Notes under the pieces: model-generated
Told to the model about the DNA's origin: nothing
What the model saw: the letters and a program-made list of their open reading frames with translations, nothing else
Database searches by the model: none
Translations under genes and position numbers: made by a program
Assembly: GCA_021234155.1 (NCBI GenBank)
Contig: JAJEKV010000207.1
Span: forward strand, 560,001 to 624,000
Direction: 5' to 3'
DNA length: 64,000 nt
Source: Isoetes taiwanensis
Taxonomy: Eukaryota > Streptophyta > Lycopodiopsida > Isoetales > Isoetaceae
Shown: piece after piece, positions 12,265-24,397 of the stretch
Position numbering within the stretch: the stretch's first letter is position 1
Layout: each line of letters begins with the position of its first letter

Positions 12265-12658
12265 TACTCATATTCATCGTCAACAAGGTAATATCTTCAA
12301 TAGTTCTGCTAATATAAAACATTGCATTCAAAATTTTTATGTTGACAGAAAAGGAAACGATTTATTGATTGAATGATGTATTTTTCATTCTCAGAACCAT
12401 TCAATCATGGAGCATATTGATACAGACAGGGATCCTAGTCCATTTGGCAAATCAACATACCATGTTCACATGGTTGATTTTTACAGAAATGTTCATGTGA
12501 ATGGAAGGCTTTTTACACAAATTTCGGTTGTAATTTTTGTTCAATATGTCAGTTTATACAGGTTTCCAAGTCCAATCCTCAAAAAAAAAAAAAAGCAAGA
12601 AGAATTCGGCTAATGGAAAACCATTCAGTGATTGTTTCTCTCTGTGGCTTTTAGTAAT
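12265..12658. repeat. Dispersed repeat R2, copy 1, left part
   Basis: Matches 24398-24776 closely (gctactcatattcatcgtc through ggcttttagtaat). The match stops exactly where the T-rich element starts and resumes at 19096, so this copy was split by an insertion. Relative to copy 2, 23 bp are absent after ggatcctagtcca. Confidence 0.85.
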
Positions 12659-12663
12659 CCCAT

Positions 12664-12735
12664 CGATCCGAGCCATCGGATCGCCATTCTGGGAAGGGAC
12701 GAGCGCCTATATTAGGCCATTTCTGTTTTGGCTCG
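12664..12735 (+). promoter_or_regulatory. Hairpin plus TATA-type promoter of T-rich element
   Basis: A perfect 8-bp stem with a gcca loop (12664-12683) is followed by the conserved cgccatt-ggaagggacg block, cctatatta (12707-12715) and ttggctcggttatcggcg. The same arrangement occurs at 18134-18210 and, with a different stem sequence, at 45507-45610. Confidence 0.5.
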
Positions 12736-15700
12736 GTTATCGGCGTCTTCTCACAGCAGCTCTTCTTCTCCTCTCGTGGCTTCCCATGGCTCTTCGACCG
12801 ATGGATTTCCTCTGGAGCTTCTCCTTCGGCTCCTGTCTCCACGTCCTCGCCATCGGCATCTTCTTCGCAAGTTTTCTTACCCTTCTTGGAAGGTACGCCT
12901 TCTTCTTCTCTTGTTCATTATGCCTGGAATTCCGTATCAGTGCTTTGGTGGATCTCGTTTTTCTATTTTGCTCTTGGTTGCACGGTGGGAGGTATTTGCA
13001 TGAGGAATTACCATGACGCTTGTAGATTTCTTGATTCTCTTCTTTGATGTTTTCGCATGATGAATCACCATTAATCTTGTAGATTTCTCTTTATTCTGTT
13101 ATTTTTTGCTTGTTGCAGTATTCGCATGTTGAATCACCATGAATTTTCTAGGTTTTCTTTGTTCTGTTGTTTGAGGTATTTGCATGTGGAATCCCCATTC
13201 ATCTTGTACTTTTCGTTGTTCTATTGTTGTCTTTGTTCGAGTCTGGCCAATGTTGCTGGCCCTTTGTTTCGGAATTTCGCAGAGTTTGGGAGTCATTGGA
13301 GCTGGGGCCCACCATTTTCTACCTTGATCCCGTCTTCCTTTCTAATCTTTTTATTCATGACTCTGGCATTCAGCTGCCGATATGGCTTTCACATGTTTTG
13401 GAGCGATTTGGAGCAATCAACTGCGAGATTTCGTGGGCATTTGGTCGGGACTCAGTGATTTGGACTCATTATGCAGATTGTTTTTTTTGTTTCTTATTTG
13501 CACAGTTTTTAAAGTCATGCATGATTCATCCTATTGGTCTGGTTTCTATGGCTAGGTGGCTCCTACTATATTCTTATTTAGGATTGGTTACGATGGCTGG
13601 AGGATCTCATGCAGCCATCCCCTCTTGTTGCTTTCGATCCCTCGTGGATAGCAAAGGCGGGGTGAAGTTTATTCTTTGTCTCTCTTCTTTGTGTTTCTCG
13701 ATTTTTTGTGCGGGGTCGTTTTTTCCGGTGGACGAGGAGGGCGGTTTGATTCCCTTGTTCTAGCAGACCCATTGGTGCTGTGCAGAGCTCCAAGGCCGCA
13801 GATCCGCCATGCAGATCCGCCATCCAAAGATCAAAGATCAAATGGGCAAAGACTCGCCACCCCGATTGGCTCGGGGATCTACAACTGTTCAGCCTACTCA
13901 TGGACTGTTCACCATGCAGATCTGAAAGCTATGGCATGGGGCCATCCGATTCCGATCCCTATGCACCATGATCGCTTGTAGCTCATGGCATGCTCGGGCT
14001 TCGCTCAGATCCCCTATTCTTGACCGGTGTGGGCCATCCGCTTGGCAGGGATTGCCATGAAGCTCCTCGTTCCTCTTCCCTCTCCACCGTTCCACACCTT
14101 TCGACCGCTGCCTCTACCTATTTTTGGCTTCTACACCACGCCCATCTTTCGTTTTTGGCTTCTACCGGCCTACCGTCTTCGAATCCTGTGGTAGCTTCCT
14201 TCTTTTCGGCCTGCCTCCTGTATCCGGCCGCCCCCCTTCTCTTGTGGGAGGCTCCCCGCCTACATGACAGGGTTACCATCCGCCGCAGTGGTAATCCTAT
14301 TTGGTATAATAGGTGGCATCCCGGTGGGGGTGCTCACCTTTTCACGCACCATGGTTTTTCAACTTCTCTTTCTATTCCCTTTCACATTTATATTATGCTT
14401 CACTACTCTGTCTTCATGTCATATTTTTTCACGTTTTCCTTTCTTCACACACTTTTCACTTATCACTTATTTACTCCCTTACACATCTATCAATTGCGTG
14501 CATTTGTTGGCTTGCCCTTGGGCTAGAGGTTAGTCTCCGGTTTCCGGAGTTTGCAAAGGTATTCTATATGTTGGGGTTCTTGCTTAAGGGTATGTAGGCG
14601 GTTTTCTTTTCGATCATTTTCACGCCAAAGTAATGTTGTAGCATTTTTACAACTATCGTTTTCATAGGATTGTTCTTGTGCATGACACCGTGCAATTTTC
14701 TTCGTTTCCGTGCATCCATGGAGTGATTGCCTCGTTATTTGTGCTTCTAGCATTATTTGGGATTTTCTGAGTACATTTACTCTTATGAATGGTGCTTTGG
14801 CATGGGTTTTATTAGTAATTTGCGTGTGTGTTTTCTATAATGATGTCTTTTTTTTTGCAAGTATACATTGTTTTTGACTTATACAAAGTCGTTTGGTCAT
14901 TTGTGGCGTGCTAATCTGGGAAATGGTATATTTGATTTCTTATCTGGTGTTTGCCCATATTAGCCTAATTTGGTCCTAATATTAATTTTTGAATTAGTAC
15001 TTTCCTTGTGATCTCAGGTTGTTGCTCTTATACTTTCCATCTCATTGGATACTTACCGACATTCGCTTTTTCCACACACGTTGTTTTGCATGCTCATTCA
15101 CATATTTCTATGGGTTTCTTCACCTTCATTAACACGTCAAGTTGATTTTAGACCAAATTTCTTTTTCGCATGTCCTCGATATCAATTTTGCATTTGAACT
15201 TATGCCGGTTTTACATTGGTGGGCATTTAATTGCGGTTTTACCTTATCATCATACGTCATTTGGGTTTGATTCTTGGTTTGGATATGAGGTGGGTTCTCG
15301 ATTTCTATGTTTTTCTCATGTCTTATTCATAATTGCATTTGAATATGAGGCATCTAGGGGCTTTTGTTTTAGGAGGTGGTTCCCTCCCATGTTATCTCTT
15401 TCATATGTTACTTTTTCCAAGTTGATGGACATCTAGTTTTTTATATATGTGATATTATCCTTGGAATTTGAGGCTTTTTCATGGTTGTTTTCGGATTTTA
15501 ACCTTCGCGAATTGTGTTTTTATCGTGGATTCGATGCACCATACTATTTAAATGGGTTTATGCTCTCCTCAAGCATTGTTGTTTTCTCTTGTTTATGTTA
15601 CGCTCACTTTTTTCCTCATTTTCGTCTTGTGGTCGATTTTTTGGGATGTTGTCTTGTTTTCATAATTCTCTGCAGATCCCATGGTTTATTACCTTTTATT

Positions 15701-16660
15701 GCTTATAGATTTGTGGCCACCATCTTCCGGTTGCATTTGTCTTTTTTACATTGATGCATTCCATTTCCATGGTCGGTTGCAGTATGGCCTCAATTGCGTG
15801 TTATCTCTCCGACATATATCTCTTTTGTATGTTATTTTTTATATTGTGGTTCCCATGTGGTTATATGTGGCATTCTTTTTCCGCGTTTAGGATTTCCCCA
15901 TGGTGGTTTAGGTTTTATCTTTTTGCACTTTTGTTTGTATCTTGTGTACTACACTTTCTCGGGTGGTATCGTTATTCGGGTGGTATTATCTTCTACATTC
16001 TAGGTTTCTCATAGTTGTTGGGTTTTATTTTTTGCACTTGTGGTTTATCTTGTTTTTTTGATGCACAACACTCCAATAGTTATTCCGGTTGATCTTCTTG
16101 TTTATGTTCTGGCCCGCATTTTTACTTTAATTTCTTTCTGTGGCCTATGTGTATTTGTTTCCTGGGTCAGGAACATCTTTGTTGTTTTTTCTATTTTATA
16201 TCTTTGCATTCTCATGGTTTCATTCTTTTATTGCCGAGATTTATTCACCACATATATACCGTTTACTTTGTCTTTTTTATGTCATTGCCCGGTTGTTAAA
16301 ATATTGTTACCGCCTTGTGTATGCCATCTTAGTTATTTTCAATATTGCTACATGGCTTGTGTTCCAAGTATTCCATATGTTGGGGGGTTTTTTGCTTGGG
16401 GTCATGTCGATGCTTGTTGTTCACATATTTACTATGGTAAGTTCCTTTGTAGTATTCTTTTACGATTATTGATTTTTGATGGTTCTTATGAGTACTATAA
16501 CGGGTTCTCTTCTTGTTTTCACAAAGCCATCAATTTAATTGCCTCATCATTTATGCATCTAGAGTTGCCTTGACATTGCTAGGCGTAATGGGACCTACTT
16601 TTTGACGGTTTCTTGTCTTAGAATACGATCAATGGAAACATTTTTTGCATCATATGGTGG

Positions 16661-16820
16661 CTCCTTCATTTTGCTTAGATACATGCATTTTTTCTATGTG
16701 CTAGATGATTTTTAATCTATTGGTTCTTTATGGGCTATGGCTCCTCCATTTTGCTTAGATACATGCATTTTTTCTATGTGTTCGATGATTTTTATTTTAT
16801 TGGTTCTTTATGGGCTTTAG
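16661..16820 (+). repeat. 80-bp tandem duplication
   Basis: Two 80-bp copies (16661-16740 and 16741-16820) sharing attttgcttagatacatgca and ttggttctttatgggct, inside the T-rich element. Confidence 0.85.
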
Positions 16821-18128
16821 GTTGGTGGATCGATATCTCTGCCACTTTTTCATCACGTGGTGGCTTACTCAATTTTATCTAGATTCATGAATGTGGGTAT
16901 TTTCCATTTTCTATAGGGGATTTGGTTATTTATCATGAATCGACTCTTTTGGACTGTGTACATATGTCCCTGATAGAAACGATGTAGAGCCCATGTAGAG
17001 ACAATGTCGATGTCCCTCGGTGATCTTATGACCCTCGTTGCTAGGGGCTTCCAAGTCCTATTTGGCACCTTGTCGTTTGGTGTTGTGTTCTTGCAATTGT
17101 TCTTTTCAGTTTTCGGTTTTCTGGCCTTAGTATTACACGTCAGTTGTATTCTCGTTGGTTTAAACTTCATGTCCTATTTTCATATTGTATATTCTTTCCT
17201 TGATTTTTCCGTTCTGGGGAGCTTCGTCCATTATTTTGCCCTGCTCACTCGATCATTTTTCGTATTCTGCTTTCTGTCGGTATATAATCTGATGTGGTTT
17301 GGGGGATTATAGCATTGTTCATGTTGTTATTAAGGCGATCGTGTTTTACACTTTTTCTAGCCGTTGGGCTCTTGTCTGTGGTTATTTTCTTGTTGATTTG
17401 TCATTGGCTTGCATTCCTCTTTTCTCGTATTTATCCTTGGGGCTCCATGATGAAGTACGGTCCGTAATCTGTCTTCAAATAAGACAACTATCCACGGACA
17501 TAAGTCCGTGATCTGCATTTATACCATATGTGCATTGTACGCATTAACGTGGTTTATTTTTTCATCGCCTTGTTGCCGGGGCGTTTCTTTAGATTCGTCA
17601 TCGTGGCGGTGTGCTTTTCTTTTCATTGTTTTTTCTCTAATGTCCTTTCCTTTTTGGTCATTGGTGTCACAGATCCATACTTGGTACATCGGCTCTTCTT
17701 CTTGACTTCGTTTTCTCCCCCGGCTCGCTAAGCGCTGCTGGTGCTTTCGTCAAATCAGCGTGTAGCTTCCTTCGCTTGAACCGGACTCTTGGACCCTAGT
17801 TTCCTTTCTCCCCGCCACTCCAAAGCGAGACCAATTTGCCGTGGTCATCACGATTTCTTTCTTCGCTTGCCTTCATTCGCATGCCGTCACTATCCTTGAC
17901 CCCTAATTTCTCTGGGTTCCTCTCATCTTCTCGATCCTCCGTCCAGGGTGGCCCTCTTTTTCGCTCCTCTCCTTTCTCTCTGCGTCCTTTATTCTATCGC
18001 TTTCGGGGGTGGTGGCGGGAGTGTCTTCTTGCTATCGGCTTAACTTTGGAGGTTTTCGACTGGGCTTATAGTTGAGGAAGTCCTTTGGTAGTCGGTTTTG
18101 TGTCTCTCGCGAGTCCCTTCCCGAGAAT

Positions 18129-19095
18129 CCCATCGATCCGAGCCATCGGATCGCCATTAAGGAAGGGACGAGCCATTTAGGCCATTTTGGTTTGGCTCGG
18201 TTATGGCGTCTTCTCCCGCAGTGCTCTTCTTCTCCTCTCGTGGCTTCCCTCCCTTCGCCACCCTCCGCGGTGGGCGCATGAGTCTTTTTCATTTGTATTT
18301 TTTGTTGTTCATGCCTCTTTGTTGTTCTCCACTGTGAGTGTTGCTATTCTTATGTTTACGTTCCATGTAGCCCTCCTGCTTCTCCACTGCGGGTGATCTT
18401 TGTTTATTTCCACCTCGGGGATGATGCATATTTTTACATAATGGTTCTCCACCCATTTGGGTGATGCTTTATCTTTGTTTATTTCCACCGAGAGTGATGC
18501 ATATTTTTACATAATGGTTCTCCACCATTTGGGTGATGCTTTCCACCCTATGGGTGATGCTATCTTTTACATTATGTTTTTTCCTCTGTTTCATTTTAGG
18601 ACCTTCTTAGTGCGAATTGTGCCGTTGTTTTCTCGACCATTTGCCGGGTGTTCTTTTGGGAGTTTTTGGTATTGCTTGCGGTTTTGTTTTCCGCCCGTCT
18701 ATTTGGGGTCTGCTCTATTGCGCCATCACCCCTCTCCTTCGGTTCTCCATGGACATGCCGGGGAGGCTTTGGTGATTATTTGGAGTCGTGCTCTATTTTT
18801 GCGTTCGCCATCAACTTTCGTTTCTCTCCGATTTCTCCAGGCCAACACATTCAAGGTTGTTGCGACCATTTTCTCATTAGGGTTTCCTCGAAACCAGAAA
18901 GAGCCGAGGTTTTATCCCGATGAGAGAAGTTGTCAAGCCATTACCGCTATTTTGCCTTGGCACATTTCTTTTTAGGGGATAGTCCGATATTGTTCCTATG
19001 GTCGGCTATCCCCCCTCTCTCTCCCTAGTTTTCCACACATTGTATACTGCTGCTGTGATCGGCCGGTTTTGTGTCTCTCGCGAGTCCCTTCCCAG
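18129..19095 (+). mobile_element. Short (967-bp) relative of the T-rich element (unit 2)
   Basis: Its first ~130 bp repeat the start of unit 1, including the same hairpin, and its last ~35 bp repeat the end of unit 1 (gttttgtgtctctcgcgagt). The interior differs, so this is an internally deleted or distinct non-autonomous member joined head-to-tail. AAT lies before it, between the units, and after it (19096-19098). A hairpin (ggggatag...tatcccc) sits near 18974-19013. No protein is encoded. Confidence 0.65.
18396..18545 (+). repeat. 75-bp tandem duplication
   Basis: Two 75-bp copies begin atctttgtttatttccacc at 18396 and 18471; further short gggtgatgc repeats follow to ~18565. Confidence 0.8.
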
Positions 19096-19686
19096 AATAG
19101 AAATGTTTCTCTGTGGCTTTTAGTAATAGGAATATGTTTCGATTATTGCAGTTGTGATTTTCCAGCAACAGGTGTGCAACCCTACAAGCTCAAAGCCTAC
19201 TGCAATGCAATCTAAGATATAAAAGCTACTGGAAAACATGAAGAAAGGATAAGGTGTTTTTGGTGATCGTTGTGTTATTGTTGCAAGTGACATAAAGCCC
19301 CCAAAAGCCCGAAAATTCATTCGTTCTTGCTTTTTCTGTAATTTCTTGAATGTTATGGCAAAAAGTAGGGGCAAAGTTATAATTTTTGAAACACTTGGGG
19401 TTTTTTCGCAAATACTTAAAACTAGAAACGAGAAGGGCTTTGGGCTTTTTTTTAAATTTCCCTATTTTTCAATGTGAAGTACCCCCCAATCTGGAGCCCT
19501 GATAATGAAGTTTACAATGCAGCTTATAAAGGCTGCATTTTTCTAGTTCTCAAATTGTTGTCAGCTCCAATTAATTAGCATCGCTTGTGTATTTTCATGA
19601 TTATCATGTGTATCTTTGCATCAATTTGGTTCATGTCTTGTTTTACAAATTGCTTGTGTATTTTCATTATTAAAACGTATCTTTGC
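19096..19686. repeat. Dispersed repeat R2, copy 1, right part
   Basis: Continues the match to copy 2 (24787-25371), starting at atgtttctctgtgg and ending at aaaacgtatctttgca. Together with 12265-12658 it reconstitutes R2 around the inserted element pair. Confidence 0.85.
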
Positions 19687-20084
19687 AAGGCCAAAGAAAA
19701 AGTGAATTCATACAGTCCATTTAGATGATTAAGATGTGGGCAGAATGAACGAGATAACCGCAAAAGTTGCAAGAACTCAATTGCAGAATAAGGTATAAGG
19801 CATCTCCTACTTGTTGGCGTCATATTTGTTGCTTAACACAAGGGGAAATATTGGATGCAGAAATGCTTAGAGTATTGCATGTGGGAAGATCTTGTGCAAG
19901 ATGAGTAGCTGATTTTAAACGTTGGAGTAGTTGGAGTAGTTTAAGACGATTCATTTCAATTGTTAACTTTAGAGTAGTTTGAGACTATTCATTCCAAATT
20001 ATGACATTTCGTTTCAAATTAGTTTGAGCATTTAATAACTCAATGGATTTGCTACCTTTATGTGCATCCTTTATTATAAAGTTT

Positions 20085-20195
20085 TAGTGTATGTCGTGCA
20101 TAAAACCCTAAAACTTTAGACGGCCCAGATTTGATGAAAATAGTGTATGTCGTGCATAAAACCCTAAAACTTTAGACGGCCCAGATTTGATGAAA
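20085..20195 (+). repeat. 56-bp tandem duplication with telo-box words
   Basis: Two copies start tagtgtatgtcgtgc at 20085 and 20141. Each holds aaaccctaaa, the plant telo-box word also found in promoters of growth genes. It lies ~380 bp upstream of the ABCG fragment. Too few units for a telomere remnant. Confidence 0.8.
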
Positions 20196-20474
20196 TCAAT
20201 GGAATGCTACGAATTGCGGGGGTTGGTATCGGGTTTTGGATGTGATCTCGGTGGATTTGCGGTGGAAGCGGCCAGGGTTTCTGAGAGCCACTGGAATTGC
20301 TTGCTTCTGTCGTGGCGGCAGTTTGCTTAACAATTTCGATTGTGCTTGGCTTTTGCCTGTCGTTGGGCTTTGCCAGTAGATTTGTCGTCCATGGCTAAAT
20401 AACCCCAATTGTGGAAGCTATTTGCCTGGATTCCCGGGCTCTACCCCGCCGGAGTTGAGCTAAGGTGAAGGAGC

Positions 20475-20862
20475 ATGGGTAGCATGGAAGGATCTCTCCG
20501 TCTTGGTTTCTCGAGGCCCTGGCCATTCAGAAAGAAAAATTTTAATTTCCAGCTCCGGATTTGCCCAGCCTGGGCTTTTCACAGCCATTATGGGGTCGTT
20601 TGGTTTGGGCAAATCGACTCTTCTGGATTCTCTGGCAGGCCGCCTTGCCAAAGGAATGCGTTTTCAGGGTGACATTTGGCTTAATGGCTCCAAACAGCCT
20701 CTCCATCTTCCTCTGGGTTCTGTGGCTTATGTTACCCAAGAAGAAGCTTTGCTTGGTACGCTCACTGTGAAGGAAACTATTGCCTATGCTGCCGGTCTCA
20801 GACTTCCCCATTCTCTGCCTTCCTTTGAGATTAACGAAATGGTCTCATTTAGTATCTCTTGA
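20475..20862 (+). pseudogene. ABCG half-transporter fragment (nucleotide-binding domain)
   Basis: The frame from ~20503 reads into an ABC domain: a Walker A GSFGLGKST, then LLDSLAGRLAKG, a beta-strand region GDIWLNG, and a Q-loop VAYVTQEEALLGTLTVKETI. This is the WBC subfamily pattern of plant ABCG exporters of wax, cutin and sporopollenin precursors at the plasma membrane. The frame stops at 20862 before the ABC signature, Walker B and the six membrane helices. The residue before the Walker glycine is F rather than the usual S. No downstream exons were found; NHX pieces follow instead. The upstream start is uncertain because of a frame change near 20500. Confidence 0.7.
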
Positions 20863-21949
20863 AGTGATATGATTTTTTCCTATCTAAGGAAACTTCATTG
20901 CCGACCATTCATACTGCAGTGGAGGCATTTTCATTCTCTTCGGGATTTTCTTTTGTTTAAGATAAAACAAAGAAGGTATGCTTCCTCCCCTGTTTCAGTT
21001 TAAGCAAGGTGATTTGTTATTGAGGCTTGCACTGTGAAGATCTTAATTTTTTTAGCATTGCATCTACTCAATCATACATAGGAGATATTTAAGTTTTCTT
21101 CAGGTGTTTGGATGACACCATTAGGTATCACAAGCCAGAACGTTGAATTTATGCTCCATTTCGGGAGTCTGCATATTGCATGTACTGCATTAAGCACATC
21201 TGGGTTTCTGGGTACGTCAGCAAGCACGACCATCATGAATACAAAAGTTAAATTCTCTTTGGCTCTTCATGGCTTTGCTAGAAGAGTTGGGTTGTTGGCT
21301 ATGTTTTGTATAAGGAAGCTAGAGATACGAGTCCCTTAGTTACTTCTGCAATGATCTCCTCCTACAGATACAGTGATCCGGGTGCCCCAATCCTTCAGTA
21401 AGTGTGTTCCATCATAATCTTTACTTTTCTTCTTTTATTGTAGTGAATAGGCCTTTTATCATGATTTTACAGTGTAGATATGATGGAGGACCTCATTAGA
21501 AGGATGTGCTTCATCCTTGCTACTCCGTGAAGAAGCTATGGTGCTTAGCTAAGTCTCCAGATGTGTTTATATGTTTGAGTTTTGTTAGCTTTGTAGGCAC
21601 AACCCATGATTAAACTTTCTTCTTGCTCCAAATATAAACAATTATGAGCTTTCATTTTAATTGCTAGAGAATAGCATTTGGCATTCAGATGGGCATCCAC
21701 TTGCTAGCATTCTGTGTGCATAGTATCAGGGCCATGATTTATTGCCTTACCCCATCTTGGCAGAAGTATATCTCTGCTTAAGCATGTCATACTTACATGG
21801 AGCTAGACTGGACCAACCTAAATATATGGCAGCAGAATTGGCCTTTACCTTTGTTTACCTTGAACATTTGGAATTTTGTCGGTCCAATTGGTTTATGCGG
21901 ACCTGGTTTGCTGAATTTACACTTTTAAGGAACCTCTTTGCTCTTGCAT

Positions 21950-22844
21950 TTCTGATTCAAATGCGTCTTTATGCAGTTCGGTTCATTGTTATCAGTGTTG
22001 CTTCCACGGCCTTGGGCATTGGCGCTTCACTCTTCTTGTGCATTGCTGCTGAAATTTATTGACATAAGGGCAGAGTATGCAAAGTTTGAGCTAGCATTTA
22101 TTCTGCTTTCTGCATATGTGGCGTATCGATGATGAATTTTTTTTTCATTGTCAGGCATAATGGCTTTGTTCTTTTGTGGAATCTGCAATGCACATTATGG
22201 CTACTACAATGCCTCACAGGCATAAAAAATTAGCTCAAAATATGCATTTGAAGCCCTCGCATTTTTGGCAGAGCTATTCGTTTTTGCATACTTGGGGATG
22301 CAAGTTGTGGTACTTTAGCATGAAGTTGATGCAGGGCTGTTATTATCTGCTTTACCTTTATGTCTTCTTTCAAGGGCGCTAAACATATTTCCGTTGTCAT
22401 GGAAAAACTGCGAACAAAGGAAGGTAATGAGAAAGATATCATTTGTCATATTCCTAAGCTTTATGGATTACTATGTATACTCTAACCATACATGTCAGCA
22501 GGAGGCTGCCAATAACAAACTCAATGAAGGTCATGATGTGGCTATGTGGGCTCCGCGGTGCTATTGCTTATGCACTTGCTCTTAACATCCCGACGCATAA
22601 TCGATCGATTGAAACTGCAACGCTTTTTATTGTTGTAACGACCACGCTGATTTTTGGAAGTGCCACGGCTCCAATGCTAAGGTTCCTAGGATTGACATCA
22701 GATGCTCCTTTGAGTAATGCTAGGTGTTCTTGCCCCTTAAGCAATGTGCCTTATGAGCTAGAGGACTCACATCATGATTGGGACCAACACATTTTATCTG
22801 GAAGTAGAGGATTGATTGAATTCAGCTCAAAACCTATGCTCTGA
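21950..22844 (+). pseudogene. NHX-type Na+/H+ antiporter gene remnant
   Basis: Several frames in order match the membrane domain of cation/proton exchangers of the NHX/NHE family. The pieces are a helix ending in LGIGASLFLC (~22010), AEYAKFELAFILLSAYVAY (~22070), GIMALFFCGICNAHYGYY (~22155), FLAELFVFAYLGM (~22262), ALPLCLLSRALNIFPLS (~22350), and MWLCGLRGAIAYALALNI (~22530) with the GLRGA helix. These proteins exchange Na+ or K+ for H+ in endomembranes. Frameshifts separate the pieces (for example near 22055), and the N-terminal half and cytosolic tail are missing. Gaps such as ~22100-22155 could be introns. I read it as a pseudogene or an error-rich copy. Confidence 0.65.
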
Positions 22845-23003
22845 TAAAACTGGCGAGCACAAACATATCGCACTTCTGCATAATGTGGTTCTTAATTTGT
22901 ACTTGGTCATTTAGTTAATGATGTCAAATATCTCCATCATGTTGAAAGGAATGCAGTGAGCAATGATTTTAAGTATAAAATCCTGGGTAGGAAAGAAAAT
23001 TAC

Positions 23004-23290
23004 CTGACAGAATCCACCACTACAGAATCCATTTCCTGAGCACTGATTTATGCATACACATTCAGTAGGTTTCTCACAAAGAGTGCCTGCAGTACAGTCA
23101 TACTTGCAGTGACAAAGCTCTTTTGTTTTAATTTTTCCATTGTAGTAGTCTACAGGATCTATATTGCACCAGCCTACTTTCTGACTTGCATTTGCATACA
23201 AATTGGTGAAATCGTTCTTGGACCAGTCAACTTCTGTTCCTCTGCACATATCACCAGAATAGTTGATGTTTGGTATGCAGTAGATCTTGA
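23004..23290 (-). pseudogene. Exon of ExAD-like GT47 (exostosin family) glycosyltransferase
   Basis: The minus frame contains GDMCRGTEVDWSKNDF, GWCNIDPVDYYNGKIKTKEL and a cysteine-rich EGF-like stretch with CINQCSGNGFCSGGFCQ. This order matches the N-terminal region of plant exostosin-family proteins related to Arabidopsis At3g57630 (ExAD, an extensin arabinosyltransferase of the Golgi). The exon ends at a strong donor (TGTCAG then GTAATT, below 23004). The upstream limit is uncertain; the frame stays open to 23354. The GT47 catalytic domain is not found downstream on the minus strand (22.9-20 kb), so this is a stray exon or a gene with very long introns. Confidence 0.6.
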
Positions 23291-23399
23291 TTCTTCTAGA
23301 TAGATTCAGACATATGTTCATTATATTTGCGTGGTGGGACACAGATGCGTACAATTTTAGAGTTGCATGTGCTAGAATTGTACTTATGACTCACAATAC

Positions 23400-24390
23400 C
23401 TATCAATCATGAAATGATTTAAGATGTGCGTTGCCAATTCAGTTCTACTTATGCTTGGATTTGATTTTGATAACATGTTTGGTTTATTTGGTCCTCTATA
23501 TTAATACTTCCAAAGTTAACAGTTGATCTTAATAAGTCTTTACTATAAATCAGCTCATCTACCCTTAGGGAACAGAGAACTTAGGTCAAACTTTGATCCC
23601 TCAAAATTGTCCTGGGATTTCTGAAAACTTTGATGCAATTTTGAAGTCCGATCCTGCTCATGGTCACATAAAATTACACTAAAGGCGATCGATAGAATAC
23701 CAACACCATGGGATCATTCTTACAGTAAAGGTGATATACATGCGGCTACTTATGCGCTAGGCACTGCTACTATGTTTGAATATTTTTGTTATAATAAAAG
23801 ATTACTGCACACTTTTCTCATTGCGGTCAAAACATTTACAGACTTCCAACCTATGCCCAGCAACGCTGGGCACCATTACTAGTTATGGAATAAAGCTTTG
23901 GAATGATATGACTCAAAATGGCACTTTTTGTTCCTGGTCCTGCAGACCTCAAAATACAGACCTGTTTTTGAATTAATCATATTGATTTAATGGGTTTTGG
24001 TATTATCTCAGTGCTGGCTATACATCAGTGCTCAGGTTATTGTCATGGCAGTTATGTTCATGTTCCAAGTCGGTGTTGTTGCAAAAAATCATGGCAGTTA
24101 TGTTCATGCTCCATGCACATGCTGCTGTTATTGTCATAGTGTTATGTTATGGCAGTTAATGTCATGTTCCAAATAAGTATCTATTGTTGCAAATGAACAG
24201 ATGGCATTTCCAGGAGCTAGCACCACTTTAAAGGATGCCCATTCTATTGCAAAGCCAAAAAACTCTTATTTTATTCTATATATATTTTTTGCTGCATCAA
24301 CATGTATGATCTAATTTTCTTTTAAAATCTCAGATGGCAATTGAAGCCAATAGCAGGGGGAACTATTTTCCTGTATGGAGAACTGTTTAG
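23400..24390. other. Intergenic, with imperfect short repeats
   Basis: Around 24035-24180 the phrase ggcagttatgttcatg recurs three times with variations. No gene, RNA or mobile element is recognisable. Confidence 0.4.
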
Positions 24391-24397
24391 GCTTTGA

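Larger units (their letters stand above)
12659..18125 (+). mobile_element. T-rich 5.5-kb non-coding transposable element (unit 1)
   Basis: The uninterrupted repeat R2 at 24.4-25.4 kb proves this DNA was inserted. Both ends abut AAT (12656-12658 and 18126-18128). The 5' end is a hairpin (CGATCCGA-gcca-TCGGATCG), then cgccattctgggaagggacg, a TATA-like cctatatta, and a pyrimidine-rich leader. The 3' end is gtgtctctcgcgagtccctt. The plus strand is strongly T-rich and A-poor. Open frames reach only ~200 codons, overlap in several frames and are all hydrophobic, as composition alone would give. It resembles a large non-autonomous retroelement, but no LTR, PBS or polypurine tract was found. Confidence 0.65.

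Noticed and set aside
13167-13763. 198-codon open frame in the T-rich element
   Set aside because: Rich in F, L, C and S from T-rich composition, overlapped by other equally hydrophobic frames, no motif or family.
13990-14526. 178-codon frame following a CT-rich leader
   Set aside because: S/F/L-rich and compositional, with three overlapping frames of similar length.
16040-16573. 177-codon hydrophobic frame resembling a membrane protein
   Set aside because: Same compositional cause; neighbouring frames are equally long and hydrophobic.
12659-19095. LTR retrotransposon with 18129-19095 as right LTR
   Set aside because: The left side shares only ~130 bp with the supposed LTR, the 3' end wording does not occur near 13.6 kb, and no primer site or polypurine tract is seen.
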